In this document: positions 50,580 through 61,539 of the stretch, piece by piece
How positions within the stretch are numbered: position 1 is the stretch's first letter
How the letters are laid out: the number at the start of each line of letters is the position of its first letter
NCBI RefSeq assembly: GCF_008831285.2
Contig: NC_045149.1
Coordinates: 6,908,417-6,972,416, forward strand
DNA: 64,000 nt
Direction of reading: 5' to 3'
DNA from: Nymphaea colorata
Lineage: Eukaryota > Streptophyta > Magnoliopsida > Nymphaeales > Nymphaeaceae
Position numbers and translations under genes: made by a program
Notes under the pieces: model-generated
Seen by the model: the letters and a program-made list of their open reading frames with translations, nothing else
The model's database searches: none
What the model was told of the DNA's origin: nothing

Positions 50580-51174
50580 GTAAATACAGAATTTGATGTA
50601 ACTTTTTTATCTCCTCCTGTTGTTCCCCTTTCCCTAATTGAAAGTGCCTCCTCCTTTTTTCACACTCTTAAGTAAATTTTCTGTGAACGGTTCTCCTGAT
50701 GTGTGCATTTATCAAGTGCCACGAAAGAGCCTACCTTAGCTATTCTTTTTCTAATACAGTGGATGAAGGTTTTTTTCCCCTTTTGCTCTCTGTTCTGATT
50801 CATGAGGATTAATGGGTGAGCATAGACACTCTGTTTCCGTACATAATGTTCTTCCTCTCTTTGTGTTGCTGGCGGGCATGGAAAAAGAAGGGGGCACCAG
50901 AAAAGAAAATGGTGAAGCAGTAACTTGTTCACTTCTGATATTTCCTTACCATTTATTGGATTTCCTCTGTTGCTCTAAATCTTATATTTGATGTGATAGT
51001 GATTTCTTCCACTTTTTATCTATAAAGTGAAGCTCTTTAAATCGATGATTGGTTCTTTGTTTGTCTTTTCAAAATTTCAAATTCTTTACATCTATGAATT
51101 TAAGATATTGCAATCTTAAATCTTCTTCATTTTTCCCTTTTTCTGTTTAGTTACATGCCAATCTCAGAGGAAGC

Positions 51175-51460
51175 CTTGTTGACAAATTCTAGAATAATAG
51201 AAATGCCAGCCATTAGCATCAGAGGAAGCTTTGTTGACAAATTCTTCTCTTGATGTGCATATACCAACTAATGCCACTAAAGCTGGCTTCCTAATCACAT
51301 GGTTTGAAATTGGATTTTGTTGAAGGCACAACTTTTGATTAACTGAGCTATAAAAAGTCATAAATCTTATTCGGATGGATTTGGATATAACTTAAAAGTT
51401 TAATTCGGATTCGGATATAACTTTTCGGACTTAATTCGGATTCGGATATAACTTAATAGT
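51175..51460 (+). repeat. Family R repeat, third copy
   Basis: It repeats the same right-hand block of about 140 bases (51189-51345) and continues into TTCGGATTCGGATATAAC repeats. A local duplication of an AGAGGAAGC-TTGTTGACAAATTC unit is seen at its left end. Confidence 0.83.
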
Positions 51461-51787
51461 GTTTGATGGCTAAGAAATCTGGAATTGGAAATATGTTTCT
51501 GCAAATATATTTCCTGGAATAAAAGAATGAGAAAAATGTTTCTGATTCTCATTTTGATGTGTGTGATAACTGAGAATTATGTTTCCAGAAATATATTTCT
51601 GTGTTTGATGATACAGCAATATATTTCCAGAAATATATTTCTGTGTTTGATAATGAGGAAACATATTTCCAGATTTACATAATCTTTTGATATAGTTTCT
51701 TAAACACACAGATAAATAATAAATCATCTACCAAAACACGATCAGTGATAATATGAACATGAACATTACTAAACAAGACTTACTCAC

Positions 51788-52100
51788 AGTGTAAGGAATT
51801 CCGCTGGCAATCAAGGCTTCTTCTGCCTTCCAACAAAGACTTACTTTAGAATAGCAGCAGGAAACCCAACTTTGTTTGTGCCAAGGGAAGAGACCAAAAT
51901 GAAATGCTTCACCTTTGATGCAGTTGCTGCAATGTGTACAGGCATGTACACAGACACAGACACTTGCATATATACACATACAGGAAAGTCCCTGATGGAA
52001 GGCAAATATGATTAGTTTGAAAATGCTCCCGATCAAACAGCAAAGCACAAAACAAAAAGATACCTGCATCAAGTAGAATTTGATGGCACCGCAAGTAGAA
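51788..52100 (-). pseudogene. TIC62: TIC62-like NAD(P)-binding protein gene fragment
   Basis: Two exon pieces on the minus strand. The upstream piece ends at 52064 (about 52064-52100) with ILLDA and a GATGCAG|GT donor. An intron of about 140 bases ends in TTGCAG. The next piece (51926 down to 51788) resumes in phase with ATASKVKHFILVSSLGTNK, then VGFPAAIL and, after a frame break, KAEEALIASGIPYT followed by a GTGAGT donor. These are signature segments of TIC62 and related plastid short-chain dehydrogenase-like proteins. TIC62 binds NADP(H) and tethers ferredoxin-NADP reductase in chloroplasts. With only two damaged exons left, this is a captured, non-functional fragment that kept its introns, so it was taken from DNA, not from mRNA. 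Confidence 0.75.
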
Positions 52101-52509
52101 TTAGAAAAATAAGTAGAAGCATCCAGGAATGAAAAAAGAATGAGGCATTCACTCTTAAATTTTTATATTGTCTTATTTATGACAAGTTCTCATTGAAACA
52201 TCTAAAAAAAGTGGGATTGAAGCTCAGGCAACCTTTAACTCCCATACATTTATACAACATTTTAGATACCTCTATAGTCTGAACCGCGTTCTCTCTTGAC
52301 ATGAAGAATGTAATCCTGCTATTTTCTGTGTGTAAACTGTTCAAGTGGCCCGCTATACATATGTATGCATCCAATCATGGTCACACACTCAAGAACCTTC
52401 ATAACAATAGAACAGTGGGAGGTACAATCGCAGGAGTGATACCAACTACCAACAGTGTCCATGAAAAGAAGCATCTGACTGGCATTTGTTATCAGGAACC
52501 ATGATACAC

Positions 52510-52845
52510 AAGCGAAGCCATTTCTCAGTGTACACAGTAGTAAACTCAAACCTAGCACATAAACGGTAATTCACAGCAGAAAAGTGAATGAACACACTAG
52601 ACTGAGTATCAAGTTTGATCATTACACTTACATTAGAGAAACAACCAACGTGAAGCTTAGAATTGCTGTTCCGCTTCAGCCATTTTTAAGTGTACACAGT
52701 AAAACTCAAACCATGAACATAAAAGTTACTTCACAAAGCACAGAAAAATGAATAAAGACGCTAGGCTGATTATCAAGCTTGATCTTTATGTTTAGATTAG
52801 GAAACCCACCAACGTCAAGCTTGGAGTTGCTATTCCACTTCAGCA
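52510..52845. repeat. Two-copy tandem repeat, about 165 bp unit
   Basis: Both copies carry AAGCCATTT or CAGCCATTT, AGTGTACACAGTA, ACTCAAACC, a GAATGAA-type block, TATCAAG-TTGATC, and a CCAACGT-AAGCTT-AG block. They have diverged moderately. Confidence 0.78.
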
Positions 52846-53432
52846 AATGCACGAAATGGGCACACCGACACTCTCACATTCGAATCCCTGCCCCGTACTA
52901 CAAATCTTTACATCTCCAACTTTCGGAATATAGGACCTACAATGAAAGCCAGAACTCTGTTTTCTTGTTTCATCTGCCTCAAAGAGAGTTTTCAGAAGCC
53001 AATTGTCCTAGTACTCATGTCCCTCCAATTAGTAACAATTCCTCACGACAATGAATTCACTCCTTAAATTAGGCGAACATTGGAGAAGCAATCAGAGAAG
53101 GTAGTTAGTGGCAATTCGAAGCCCTTTCCCGTCTGTCTTCTCTCACTAAATCAAATTAGTAGCCATAGATGGCATATGAACAGGAAAACCAAGATCTCTC
53201 AAAAGATCACCTCCAAAACTCAAAGATCGCCTATTACCACCACAATCATTTCCAGGTACAACACACAATACCCAGTTGTTTCATATGAGGCAATGTGCTT
53301 CATTGCATCAAAGAGAGAGGGGCCAGGGCTGCCCATGGCAGCCCTGTTTTCAGCACAGAGACAGAAATGAGAGGGAGGGCCACCAACGGCCCTCGCCCAC
53401 AGAGAGGAGTGGTGGGCGGCCACTCCTCAGAC

Positions 53433-53590
53433 GGAGAGAGAGAGAGAGAGAGACATCGACGGAGAGTGATGCGGCCCAAGAGAGAGAGAGAGAGAGACAT
53501 AGACGGAGAGAGAGATGCAGCAAAGAGAGAGAGAGAGAGAGGGGGGGACGGAGGGACGGAGAGAAAGATAGAGAAAGAGATACCTGAGGG
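53433..53590. repeat. (GA)n-rich microsatellite in a GC-rich region
   Basis: Several AGAGAGAGAG runs interrupted by GACGGAG-type spacers, giving long but meaningless Arg/Glu-rich or Ser/Leu-rich frames on both strands. Confidence 0.88.
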
Positions 53591-54050
53591 GCGCCGGCGC
53601 CCGCGGTGAGAATCGAGGGAGAGAGGCGTGAGTCAGCCTTGAGTCGAGAGGAAGGCCCACCGTCCAGATCTTGGCAGGAACGAGGATGACGACGGAAAGG
53701 GAGCAGAACCAGGCGTAGCCGACAGTGAAGGGGAAGCCGTATGCAAGACCACTGCAGGAGGAAGGGAAGGGAGGGTGCGAAAAGGGCGCAGCAGCGGCTG
53801 CCTTGCGAGATCTCTGGGAAGCTATGCTAGACGACGGGAAGTCGCGAGACCGTGCCCTGACGGTCCGAAAAAAAACTCCGGTAACGAATTTCCACCCCTC
53901 CGGGTGGAATAATTGTTTCCGGAAACATTATTCCGGAATCGACCTTTTAACGGTCGAAAATATAATTCTGCGTATGATACGCACGAATTTTTTTTAAAAT
54001 TTGAAATATTATTCCGTTGCTACAGTAAAATACATGCCCATCAAACACTA

Positions 54051-54605
54051 AGAAAAGGAAGAAAACCCCTCTAAGAAATTTTCCATGGCCCACAAACGGC
54101 CTTACGGTTGCATTTGGGGGCAAAAACTTTTAGAAACCAGAAAATTTTCCCGCCTAAAATAAAGGGTTTTGAAACCGGTTATTTTAATTAAAAAAGAGTA
54201 TGTAAAAGTTGTTATTCATTTTCGAGCCTAATCAAGCATTAACAGTTCAAGTTTAGTGAACTCAAACTCAACTTAATTATTTAAATGAGTTTATCTCTAT
54301 TTTTAAATTTTTTAAGATATGCTTGATTTCTTAATATTTTTTAAATTTTAATTTTTTATAATCAAAATACTCTTCAAATTAAGTGTGATTGGGCCCATTT
54401 CAAATATGTATGAAAAAATAAATTATTTATATTATATATATATGTGCATTTCAAAAAGTCAAGTTTTTTTATTGAATTTGACTATAAATTGCTTTATAAT
54501 TTGAACTTTTATATTTTCTTTTTATAAGCAAATATTTATTACTTAATTTTCACATGGTTGGTTAAGATGTTTTAAGCACATATTTTATCATATTTGACTT
54601 TTATG
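54051..54605 (-). repeat. Right arm of the long inverted repeat
   Basis: Reverse complement of 48925-49538. Its inner edge abuts the inner candidate element that ends at 54049. Long inverted repeats of this kind occur in foldback elements and MULEs; target duplications could not be fixed by eye. Confidence 0.88.
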
Positions 54606-55967
54606 TTTTATGTTTTTAAGTTGGTTAAGGACGTTTTAAATTATTTTCACAAATATTTTGATAAATTCTATTTTTTTAAATACTTGTTGAAAACAAATAG
54701 TATATTGAACTTTGATTGGTCTATTGAACAACTAGTATGTTTGACTTTCGTATTTTTTTCAAATTAACTATGCATATTGAACATTGATTGGTTTATTTTT
54801 AAATAATAACATATTTTAATTGAATAAATTATTATTTTGTGATTATTTCTTATTAATAATTATTAAATCAGGTGATCCATATTATTTCTCATTTAAACAA
54901 AGACATTATTTGAAGTTTTTTTCATTTCATTGAGTTAATTGAAATAGTTTGTGTTACATGCGTTCGTTGATATATCAAATAATTTATTATTCCTCTTACC
55001 TCGATGGGATAGTTGTTTTTTTACATAAAACTGTATAATTACTTCAATGATATATAAGATAGTTTATTAAATCTTACAATTTGTTGTTTTCCTACTAGTT
55101 AGAGGCTTTTGTTTTCAAGTTTGTGAATTATATCGAATACTTAGGCCTTTGAATGAATTGTATGACTATACAAAGTAATTTACATGGTTGATTAAATAAG
55201 TAAATTGATAATTTGATAAATAAAACTTTTTTTTATAAGTTTAACAGTTTTTTCATAGTGAGAATATGCACAATGAAGATGCTTTCAACTTAAAACGAAT
55301 ATCATAATGCTTTTAAGATTTCTATTTACTATAAAACAAACTTTTTTTTTAAGTTGGTTTTTTAAAAAATATATTTTTTGCCATCAACTTTTTTTTCATA
55401 GGTGAAGTACATGCCAATAATTTTTTTAAACTTGTTATTTTTTAAATATATAATATAGTTCTTCTTGTAACCAATTTGACATTACGGATTTATGGTCCAT
55501 TAAAAAAATTGTAGCTTTAAAAGTGTCTTTTTCATATTTTTTAAAATTCCCATTTTATTGAATTTCTTCGTTGAAGTGTTTTTTATTATTTCAATTAAGT
55601 AAATATATTATTTACGATATCATGCTTAATTGATGCCATAGCTATAATAGTTGCTTGATTAGAAAAGAAATTAATTAAACATAGTATTATTTAATTAATT
55701 AATTTTATATGATATAATTGTAAAATATTTTGTTAAATTGTGTATATGATTTCTATAAGAACATCATTGTATGCAACACAATGAAAGGTAGCTCTTAATA
55801 AGATTATACCATATATAATATTTATGTTCATTCAATGTCATGGTGTTAAGTCAGTGAGTTTGGTTAGAACTTTTGCCCAAAGATCATACTTTTCTTAGTT
55901 TCCATTTCAAAACCTGGAGGCTACACCAGAACTCAAGTTTGGATTCGGATAACAGGTTATAGTTAGT

Positions 55968-56045
55968 ATCCGATCGGATATTTACTTAAAACTGAATCCG
56001 TATCCGATCGGATGTTATGTAGTTGGTATCCGTATCCGATCGGAT
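55968..56045. repeat. Three ATCCGATCGGAT palindromes
   Basis: Perfect 12-base palindromes at 55968-55979, 56002-56013 and 56034-56045, spaced 34 and 32 bases apart, just before the left border of the second PPR duplicate. Confidence 0.85.
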
Positions 56046-56160
56046 GTTGTTTCTTAAATCCGAATCCGATCCTATTTCTCAATCGAATGTCAAATTGCTT
56101 ACCATATCCGATTTTGTAAGAGCAATTCGGATCGGAGACATCCCTAATTTAATGCCCATG

Positions 56161-59100
56161 CCTGTAGTAGAAAACTCTGTGGATGACAAACAAGATATCA
56201 AATTTCCAATAAAGCTATAAAACACAGTTTTTATTCCATAAATGAATTATCACCCCTTAGCAGCTACAGAAGAAGTTGGTGATCTTTCATCAATCTTCAA
56301 AATGGAACTTTTCCATCCATCTTTCTACAGGAAATGTTGAAGGGCTTTCGTGTTGGACCCTCACCATTCCTATGTGAATCTTTCAGGTAGACATTTGTTT
56401 TAGGCAGCAATGCATCATCGGCCCAGTTGGCTTTGTTTGCATCTTTATTAGTGATGATCAGATCATCAAAATTGTGTGCTGTCCATATATTTAATAAATA
56501 ATTGCTATTAGAAAAGCAACTGAACTTTTTTATTTCTAACATATGCAGGTCACACCGCCAGGAATCATCTCTCTAATGGTTGATTCAGTTCTATGGACAT
56601 CATCCATCTGAATGTAGAGGTCACAGAAAACTGCATATATATCCTCCATTTGCAGATGAGTCCTATCTTCAGATACAAACACATGCAATTTGCCGTTAGT
56701 TTTGACCCAACTCTTGCCTGGATCTTTCTTTACACCCCTTTGCCTCATTATTTGCGAAGTTTGGCAACATCATCCCAAAGCGAAGATGCAGCATAAATAT
56801 TTGAAAGCAAAACAAAAGCTGAAGAATTAGTGGGATCCAATTGAAGAACTTTCTTAAGTCCCCATGTATTCTACAGGCAGAAAACAAAGATTTCCAGACA
56901 ACTACATCAGGTTCATAAAGCATCTGGTTGATAAAGTCACAAGCTTCATTTAAGCGGCCAGCACGCCCTAGCAGGTCAACCATGCATGAACAGTGTGACC
57001 TGGTTGGTGTAATCCCGTAGTTCATTGTCATAGTTCTGTAGTGATTGTAACCCTCATCAACTAGGCCTACTCGGCTACAAGCAGACAGTACTCCTACAAA
57101 CGTTATACTGTTTGGCTTAAAAGTTAAAACCTAAACGAATCATCTCCTCAAAGAGACTTAGAGCTTTCTCTACGCTTCCAAACTGTGCATATCCAACTAT
57201 CGAACTACTCCAAGAAGCCACATCCGGTTTAGACATCCATGAGAAAAAGCTCTTGGTAGATTCAAGAGCTCCACATTTAGCGTACATGTCAATGAGTCCA
57301 TTTGCTACAGATAGTTCAAGATCAAAGCTAAGTTTATTTGCATAGTCATGAACTTGAATCCCCAATTCTAAGGCAGCTACCTTCGATCCAGAAGACAGCT
57401 GATCAATGTGACACTGTCGGGCTTCATATCAGACCGGTGCATCAACCTAAACAACCTGCAGACATCATCTGCCTCGTTATGCTGAATGCATGCTGCCATG
57501 ATTGCATTCCAAGAGACCGGATCTTGCTTATCCGTAACATGAAAGACACTTAATGCATCAGAAAAGTTATAAGTGTCATACATGGTCAAAAGCGCATTGC
57601 CCCACAGCAACATTTATATCAAAACCTGATTTAATAATGTACGAGTGAATTGATTGGCCAACAATTAAAGAAGGAAAACTTCTACATGCATTAAGCAACC
57701 ATAATTTTGCATTAGAGCAAATACATGTAAGGCCCCATCAACATACTGACTGCAAGCATGACCACCTATGATTGCATTCCATGATGCTATGTCTCGATCC
57801 TGTATCATGTAAAACGACTGCCGAGCTGAGGCCAGATATCCACATTTTGCATACATGTCAATGAGGGAACAACCAACAAAGACATCACGAGAAAATCCAT
57901 GTTTCATACTTAAACCATGTATTTGTTTCCCCTGCTCTAAAAGAATGGAACTGCTACAGGCCTTCAAGACGCTGCCAAAAGTCAACTCGTTGACACTCTT
58001 ATCTGCTGTCAACATTTCCTTGAATACCCAGAGTGCCTCAAACACAAAATTGTTCTGCGACAACCCTGCTATCATGGAAGTCCAGGAGACCATGTTTTTA
58101 TCACCAATTTGATCAAACACGATCTCTGCATCTTCAACCACGTTGCATTTAGTATACATTGAAACCAATGCGTTCTGAACAAGCGGCTCCAATCCATCTT
58201 CACTTTTGACCACATGACCATGCATTTGTCTGCCCAATTCCACATCTTGCAGAATCGAACATGCCCTCGCTATATTAGCCAATACAAACTTATCAGGGGC
58301 GAGACCCCCCTGCCTCATACGCCGATAAAGTCGAACAGCTTCCTTTTCATCACCATGCTGTGAATATCCAGCAATGATGGCAGTCCATGAAACGAAGTTT
58401 CTAACCGGCATTTCATCGACCACTCGGCGAGCATTTCCTAAACTCCCACATTTCCCATACATGTTGAGAATGTGGTTCCACAATATTGTATCTGGTGGAT
58501 CTCCATACTTTACCAAGTGATCGTGAACTTGCTTGCCATGTTCCAACGACTTCAAATTCGAGCTAGCTTGAATTAAGCGGGCATACGTTCCGGGGTTAAC
58601 CTTGAAATCAGTCTTCGTTAGGGACTCAAATGCTCCAAATGCCTCGTGATACTTGCCTTGCTTGCACAATCTGCTGATTTCATCGTTGCCGAATTGTTGG
58701 GTCCTAAATTTGGTGGTCGAAACTTGATGGGTACAATCAAAATGCCGTCTTTGAAGCTCATAATGACGAGAGATAGAAGCCTTAATGACTCTAGCATTTT
58801 GAGTTCTATGAGCGGCAATCATAATACGGTGAATCCACCAAAGAAATAGCTGTTCAAATTTCCAAGAACACGGTTAGACGGGCAGGAGAGATTCGAATGC
58901 GTTTCTCAACAAGAGGTGCATAGCAATTCATTTTTCCGAGCGATCAAAGGGAACAGAATAACCGATTCCCTGGCGGCCGGTTCTCTACCAACTTCTCTTC
59001 TTGCTTTTCCTTGCGACCGGAATCAGGATTCGGACCTGTTGGCATTCAAACTTCATAAAAATATGGGAAGACAATGTAATACAATGGAAATTTAAGTTGT

Positions 59101-59702
59101 GAAACACCAAGAAAATTTTCTGGTAGCATGGAGAAAGGAAAGGAGATGGTAATGACCAGAAATATTTTGAAAATAACAAATTCTCCGTTGCAGAATTTTT
59201 ATTGCAAACGGCAACGATGAGTGGTAAACTACTTAATAGATTGTAAAAGGGAGCATGAGAGGTTTAAGTTAAAAAACCATGTACTTAGTCACAACTCTGC
59301 TGCTGTCCTCCTAAGCCATTATCATCCGACCTTTTTCCAGACCCATTGGAAGGTTCTCCAATGTATTTAAAAAGACAAGATTTCAACTTTTGATGCCACA
59401 ACTGAACGCTTTTTATCAATTTTTAGGTTTACAAAATATTTGGGATAATTTCTCCAATTTGGCACATGCAATGTTGGGAGATTTAGGACACGTTTGAGTG
59501 GCAGTATTAAAACTCCGTTTTTGAGGCAAGATGTTGTTTAGCTTGGCAATTAAATCGTATTCGGTGGTGGCCAAAATTGGGTTTGTGAAAAATCCAACTT
59601 TAACAAAACATCAAAATTCTGACATGCTGGAAGATTTTTACTCGAAATAGGAAACATTTCCATCTGAATTAACCAACCAAAAACAAATATCCAGTCTAAT
59701 AA
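56161..59702 (-). repeat. Segmental duplication, copy 2 (broken PPR block)
   Basis: Direct-orientation counterpart of 44856-48446, slightly shorter because of deletions. Divergence is low in both the coding part and the 0.9 kb upstream part, so the duplication is fairly recent. The upstream part (58823-59702) has no gene. Confidence 0.93.
56530..58822 (-). pseudogene. PPR pseudogene, duplicate of the gene at 45230-47566
   Basis: Same start (MIAAHRTQNARV at 58822) and same end as the intact gene. About 358 N-terminal residues remain open, then breaks follow. There is a deletion of about 37 bases near 57695, a one-base change near 57600, damage near 57390, a 7-base insertion near 57125, a 24-base deletion near 56855 and a one-base loss near 56756. 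The longest surviving frame (57665-58822, 385 residues) could make a truncated repeat protein without an E domain. Loss of the C-terminal region should abolish the usual function. Confidence 0.93.
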
Positions 59703-59929
59703 AGGGGAATCTGCTGATCCAGAAGAAAACATGATTGCCGGATTTTTCCTAAAACGAAAATAAGAAAAATAAATGTCTTGAAATAAGCAACGAAGAAAAA
59801 GCAAAAGATTGATTTAATGGACTTGGGTGCGTACTTATGAAGGGTAATAGTCTTCAAGTTACCATCACACACCTATTTGCGTAAAAATGGGAATAAGGTT
59901 TTGACAGCAAAAAAACTAAAAGAAGAAAC
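59703..59929. other. Spacer before the first tRNA-Ser
   Basis: Unique A-rich sequence directly after the duplication border; nothing recognised. Confidence 0.5.
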
Positions 59930-60010
59930 GACGCCTGAGAGATTCGAACTCTCGCGGGGAAACCCCATGTACTTAGCAGGCACACGCCTTAACCACTCGG
60001 CCAAAGCGTC
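59930..60010 (-). tRNA. trnS-GCU: tRNA-Ser (anticodon GCT), copy 1
   Basis: 81 bases that fold as a class II tRNA. A 7-base acceptor pairs GACGCTT with AGGCGTC. The D-arm lies at TGGCCGAGTGGTTAAGGC, the anticodon loop has CTGCTAA (anticodon GCT, reading AGC/AGU codons), there is a long variable arm, and the T-arm is GAGAGTTCGAATCTCTC. Internal promoter boxes A and B are intact. No CCA is encoded, as expected for a nuclear gene. It is identical to the copy at 60967. Confidence 0.97.
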
Positions 60011-60966
60011 TACTGTTGATGTTTGATGTTTAATTTTTTATTTGATCCAATTGAACTTCTCCCCATCGTGAACCCATCTGCCTGCGATCACCATCCTCTT
60101 ATCCTCCGAAGGAATAGCTCAAACAAATGCACGCCCCCCTTCTCACATCTAGCTTTGCTCACTCATTATATGCGTGGATGGTCTATAAAGTTTCAAAATG
60201 CCAAGTTGTAAAGTTCATCAAATTAATCCTCCACTGCTCTACATGAACTAAATGCTCTAGGGGTTGTTTGGCTGCAAGAATACACTATGAGTGTTACATA
60301 AATCTGCCTCAACAATTAAAGTAAATTTACAAAATGCTATTTTAGTGTTTCATGAATCTACTTTAAAAATTAAAGTAAATTTACAAGTCATTCATAAAGT
60401 ATAAAGTGTTACATTTACCAAATAACTGTGTTAGCTCACTTCCAAACCTATGAAAGTGGTGCATAGCATCAGTACATTCTCCCAAACACATTCAGAGTTC
60501 ACGTAAGAACACACATCAAGAACCCTCTAAAATGGCCAAATAAAAGTACACTCGTTTCTCTCATTTTGTTTAACTTTGTCTTTAGGGGCAAAGAGGAGGT
60601 TGGTTTTCCGACTACTCAACGAAGTACGTGTAACACTAACAAAAGCTTGTGTCTCATTTTGATGGGTTACCGAAAACTGCTTGTTCACGCTGCACAAATT
60701 TTAAGTGGGATTTGAAGTTGGCCATACAATGGGCGGCATTGTGTTCAAAGTACTCGCCATCATATCTCAATGTGTTCCTTTTCCATATTATAATAGGTTT
60801 TGAAATAACTCCTACAAACCTAAAGGAGGTGAAAGCAATGACCTTTTACACACAAAAAAAAAAAAAGAAAGAAAGAAACTGAATTAAAAAAATATTATGC
60901 ACCGTCGGATTTTATAATACCATTTTACAAGAAAACGAACCTAAATTTTTTTAAAAAATGACATTC
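60011..60966. other. Spacer between the two tRNA-Ser genes, with a PPR 5' fragment
   Basis: AT-rich. 60064-60168 is a decayed piece of a PPR gene start (separate entry). Around 60256-60440 the motif AATTAAAGTAAATTTACAA occurs twice near a TTGTTTGGCTG start, suggesting a small transposon relic. Nothing else is recognised. Confidence 0.5.
60064..60168 (+). pseudogene. Decayed 5' fragment of a PPR gene (A)
   Basis: It aligns with codons from about 14 to 56 of the DYW PPR gene (61579-61707): CATCGTGAA, TCACC, TCCTCC, then after a gap of about 24 bases AGCTCAAACAAAT and CCCTTCTCA, TTTGCTCA. It is out of frame and lacks the rest of the gene. Confidence 0.78.
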
Positions 60967-61047
60967 GACGCCTGAGAGATTCGAACTCTCGCGGGGAAAC
61001 CCCATGTACTTAGCAGGCACACGCCTTAACCACTCGGCCAAAGCGTC
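60967..61047 (-). tRNA. trnS-GCU: tRNA-Ser (anticodon GCT), copy 2
   Basis: Identical over all 81 bases to copy 1 at 59930-60010, with the same anticodon, long variable arm and intact internal promoter boxes. The flanking bases differ, so conservation stops at the gene ends. Confidence 0.97.
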
Positions 61048-61142
61048 GGTTGGTGGAGATCTAGCCAGCCGGTTGTTTTGTTATCAAATTTAAATATCCT
61101 AAAGTTTTCCACAAAAATGTAGTCTAAAAATTTGAGGAAAGT

Positions 61143-61221
61143 GTGAACCACGGATGCACGCATCTTTGGATCCCTTCATGGAGCCACTATCTTCATGACC
61201 GTCCTCTTGTCTTGGAAAGGA
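61143..61221 (+). pseudogene. Decayed 5' fragment of a PPR gene (B)
   Basis: It aligns with the region around the start of the DYW PPR gene: GTGAACCACGGATG against GTGAAGCACGGATG at 61530, then TGGATCCC, GAGCCA, TCATGACC-TCCTC and GGAAAGG. It breaks off after about 80 bases and is out of frame. Confidence 0.68.
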
Positions 61222-61539
61222 AAGTTTACATTTTGTACCCACACCAAAAAACCATTCAAGTGCTCTTTAACCAAAAAAAATTCTGGGTTCATGGTGACTC
61301 CAATGCTGTGAGTGAGGGACTAGTCTCTCTCTCACTCACACACATACTATCATCAAGGAAGGAAGAAGAAGACAAGAATACATAGAAATTTTTATGTGGT
61401 TTGAAGGCCAAACCGTCGGTTGGCGGTTGAATTTCCAGGATGAAACATCTTATATTCAATACACATATATATGTAATATACTTTTGCCCGGCGTAACCAG
61501 CATCGGTGTCCTTCGTGCCATATTTGGTGTGAAGCACGG
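61222..61539 (+). other. 5' flank of the DYW PPR gene
   Basis: 318 bases including a short (TC/CA)n stretch near 61326-61345. No clear TATA box is assigned. Confidence 0.5.

Larger units (their letters stand above)
51456..54049. mobile_element. Candidate TIR element carrying a TIC62-like fragment
   Basis: The left end reads TAGTGTTTGATGGC, and the right end (54035-54049) is close to its complement, CCATCAAACACTA. TA flanks both ends if the repeat starts at GTG. Subterminal parts on both sides carry GGAAATAT/GGAATAAT-type repeats. No transposase is seen. The family is uncertain. Its interior holds the TIC62-like exons, a 165-base tandem duplication and GA repeats. Confidence 0.5.
48447..56160. 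mobile_element. Nested transposon complex with long inverted repeats and captured gene pieces
   Basis: 7.7 kb between the two PPR duplicates. Outer inverted-repeat arms of about 0.6 kb lie at 48925-49538 and 54051-54605. Inside are further inverted copies of 48447-48945 (at 50120-50515 and 51175-51460), a C2H2 zinc-finger exon fragment (50511-50579), an inner candidate element (51456-54049) with a TIC62-like fragment, GA microsatellites, and a GC-rich right part. 54606-56160 is AT-rich, without genes, and ends in repeated ATCCGATCGGAT palindromes. No transposase was recognised. The whole reads as successive insertions of non-autonomous DNA elements. Confidence 0.65.

Noticed and set aside
53276-53660. 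Overlapping ORFs of about 70-100 codons on both strands with Arg/Glu or Ser/Leu repeats
   Set aside because: They are translations of the GA microsatellite; both strands stay open because the repeat lacks stop codons.
51456-54049. CACTA-type transposon because of the CACTA at the right end
   Set aside because: In CACTA elements the left end begins CACTA and the right ends TAGTG; here the order is reversed, and no 3-base duplication was found.
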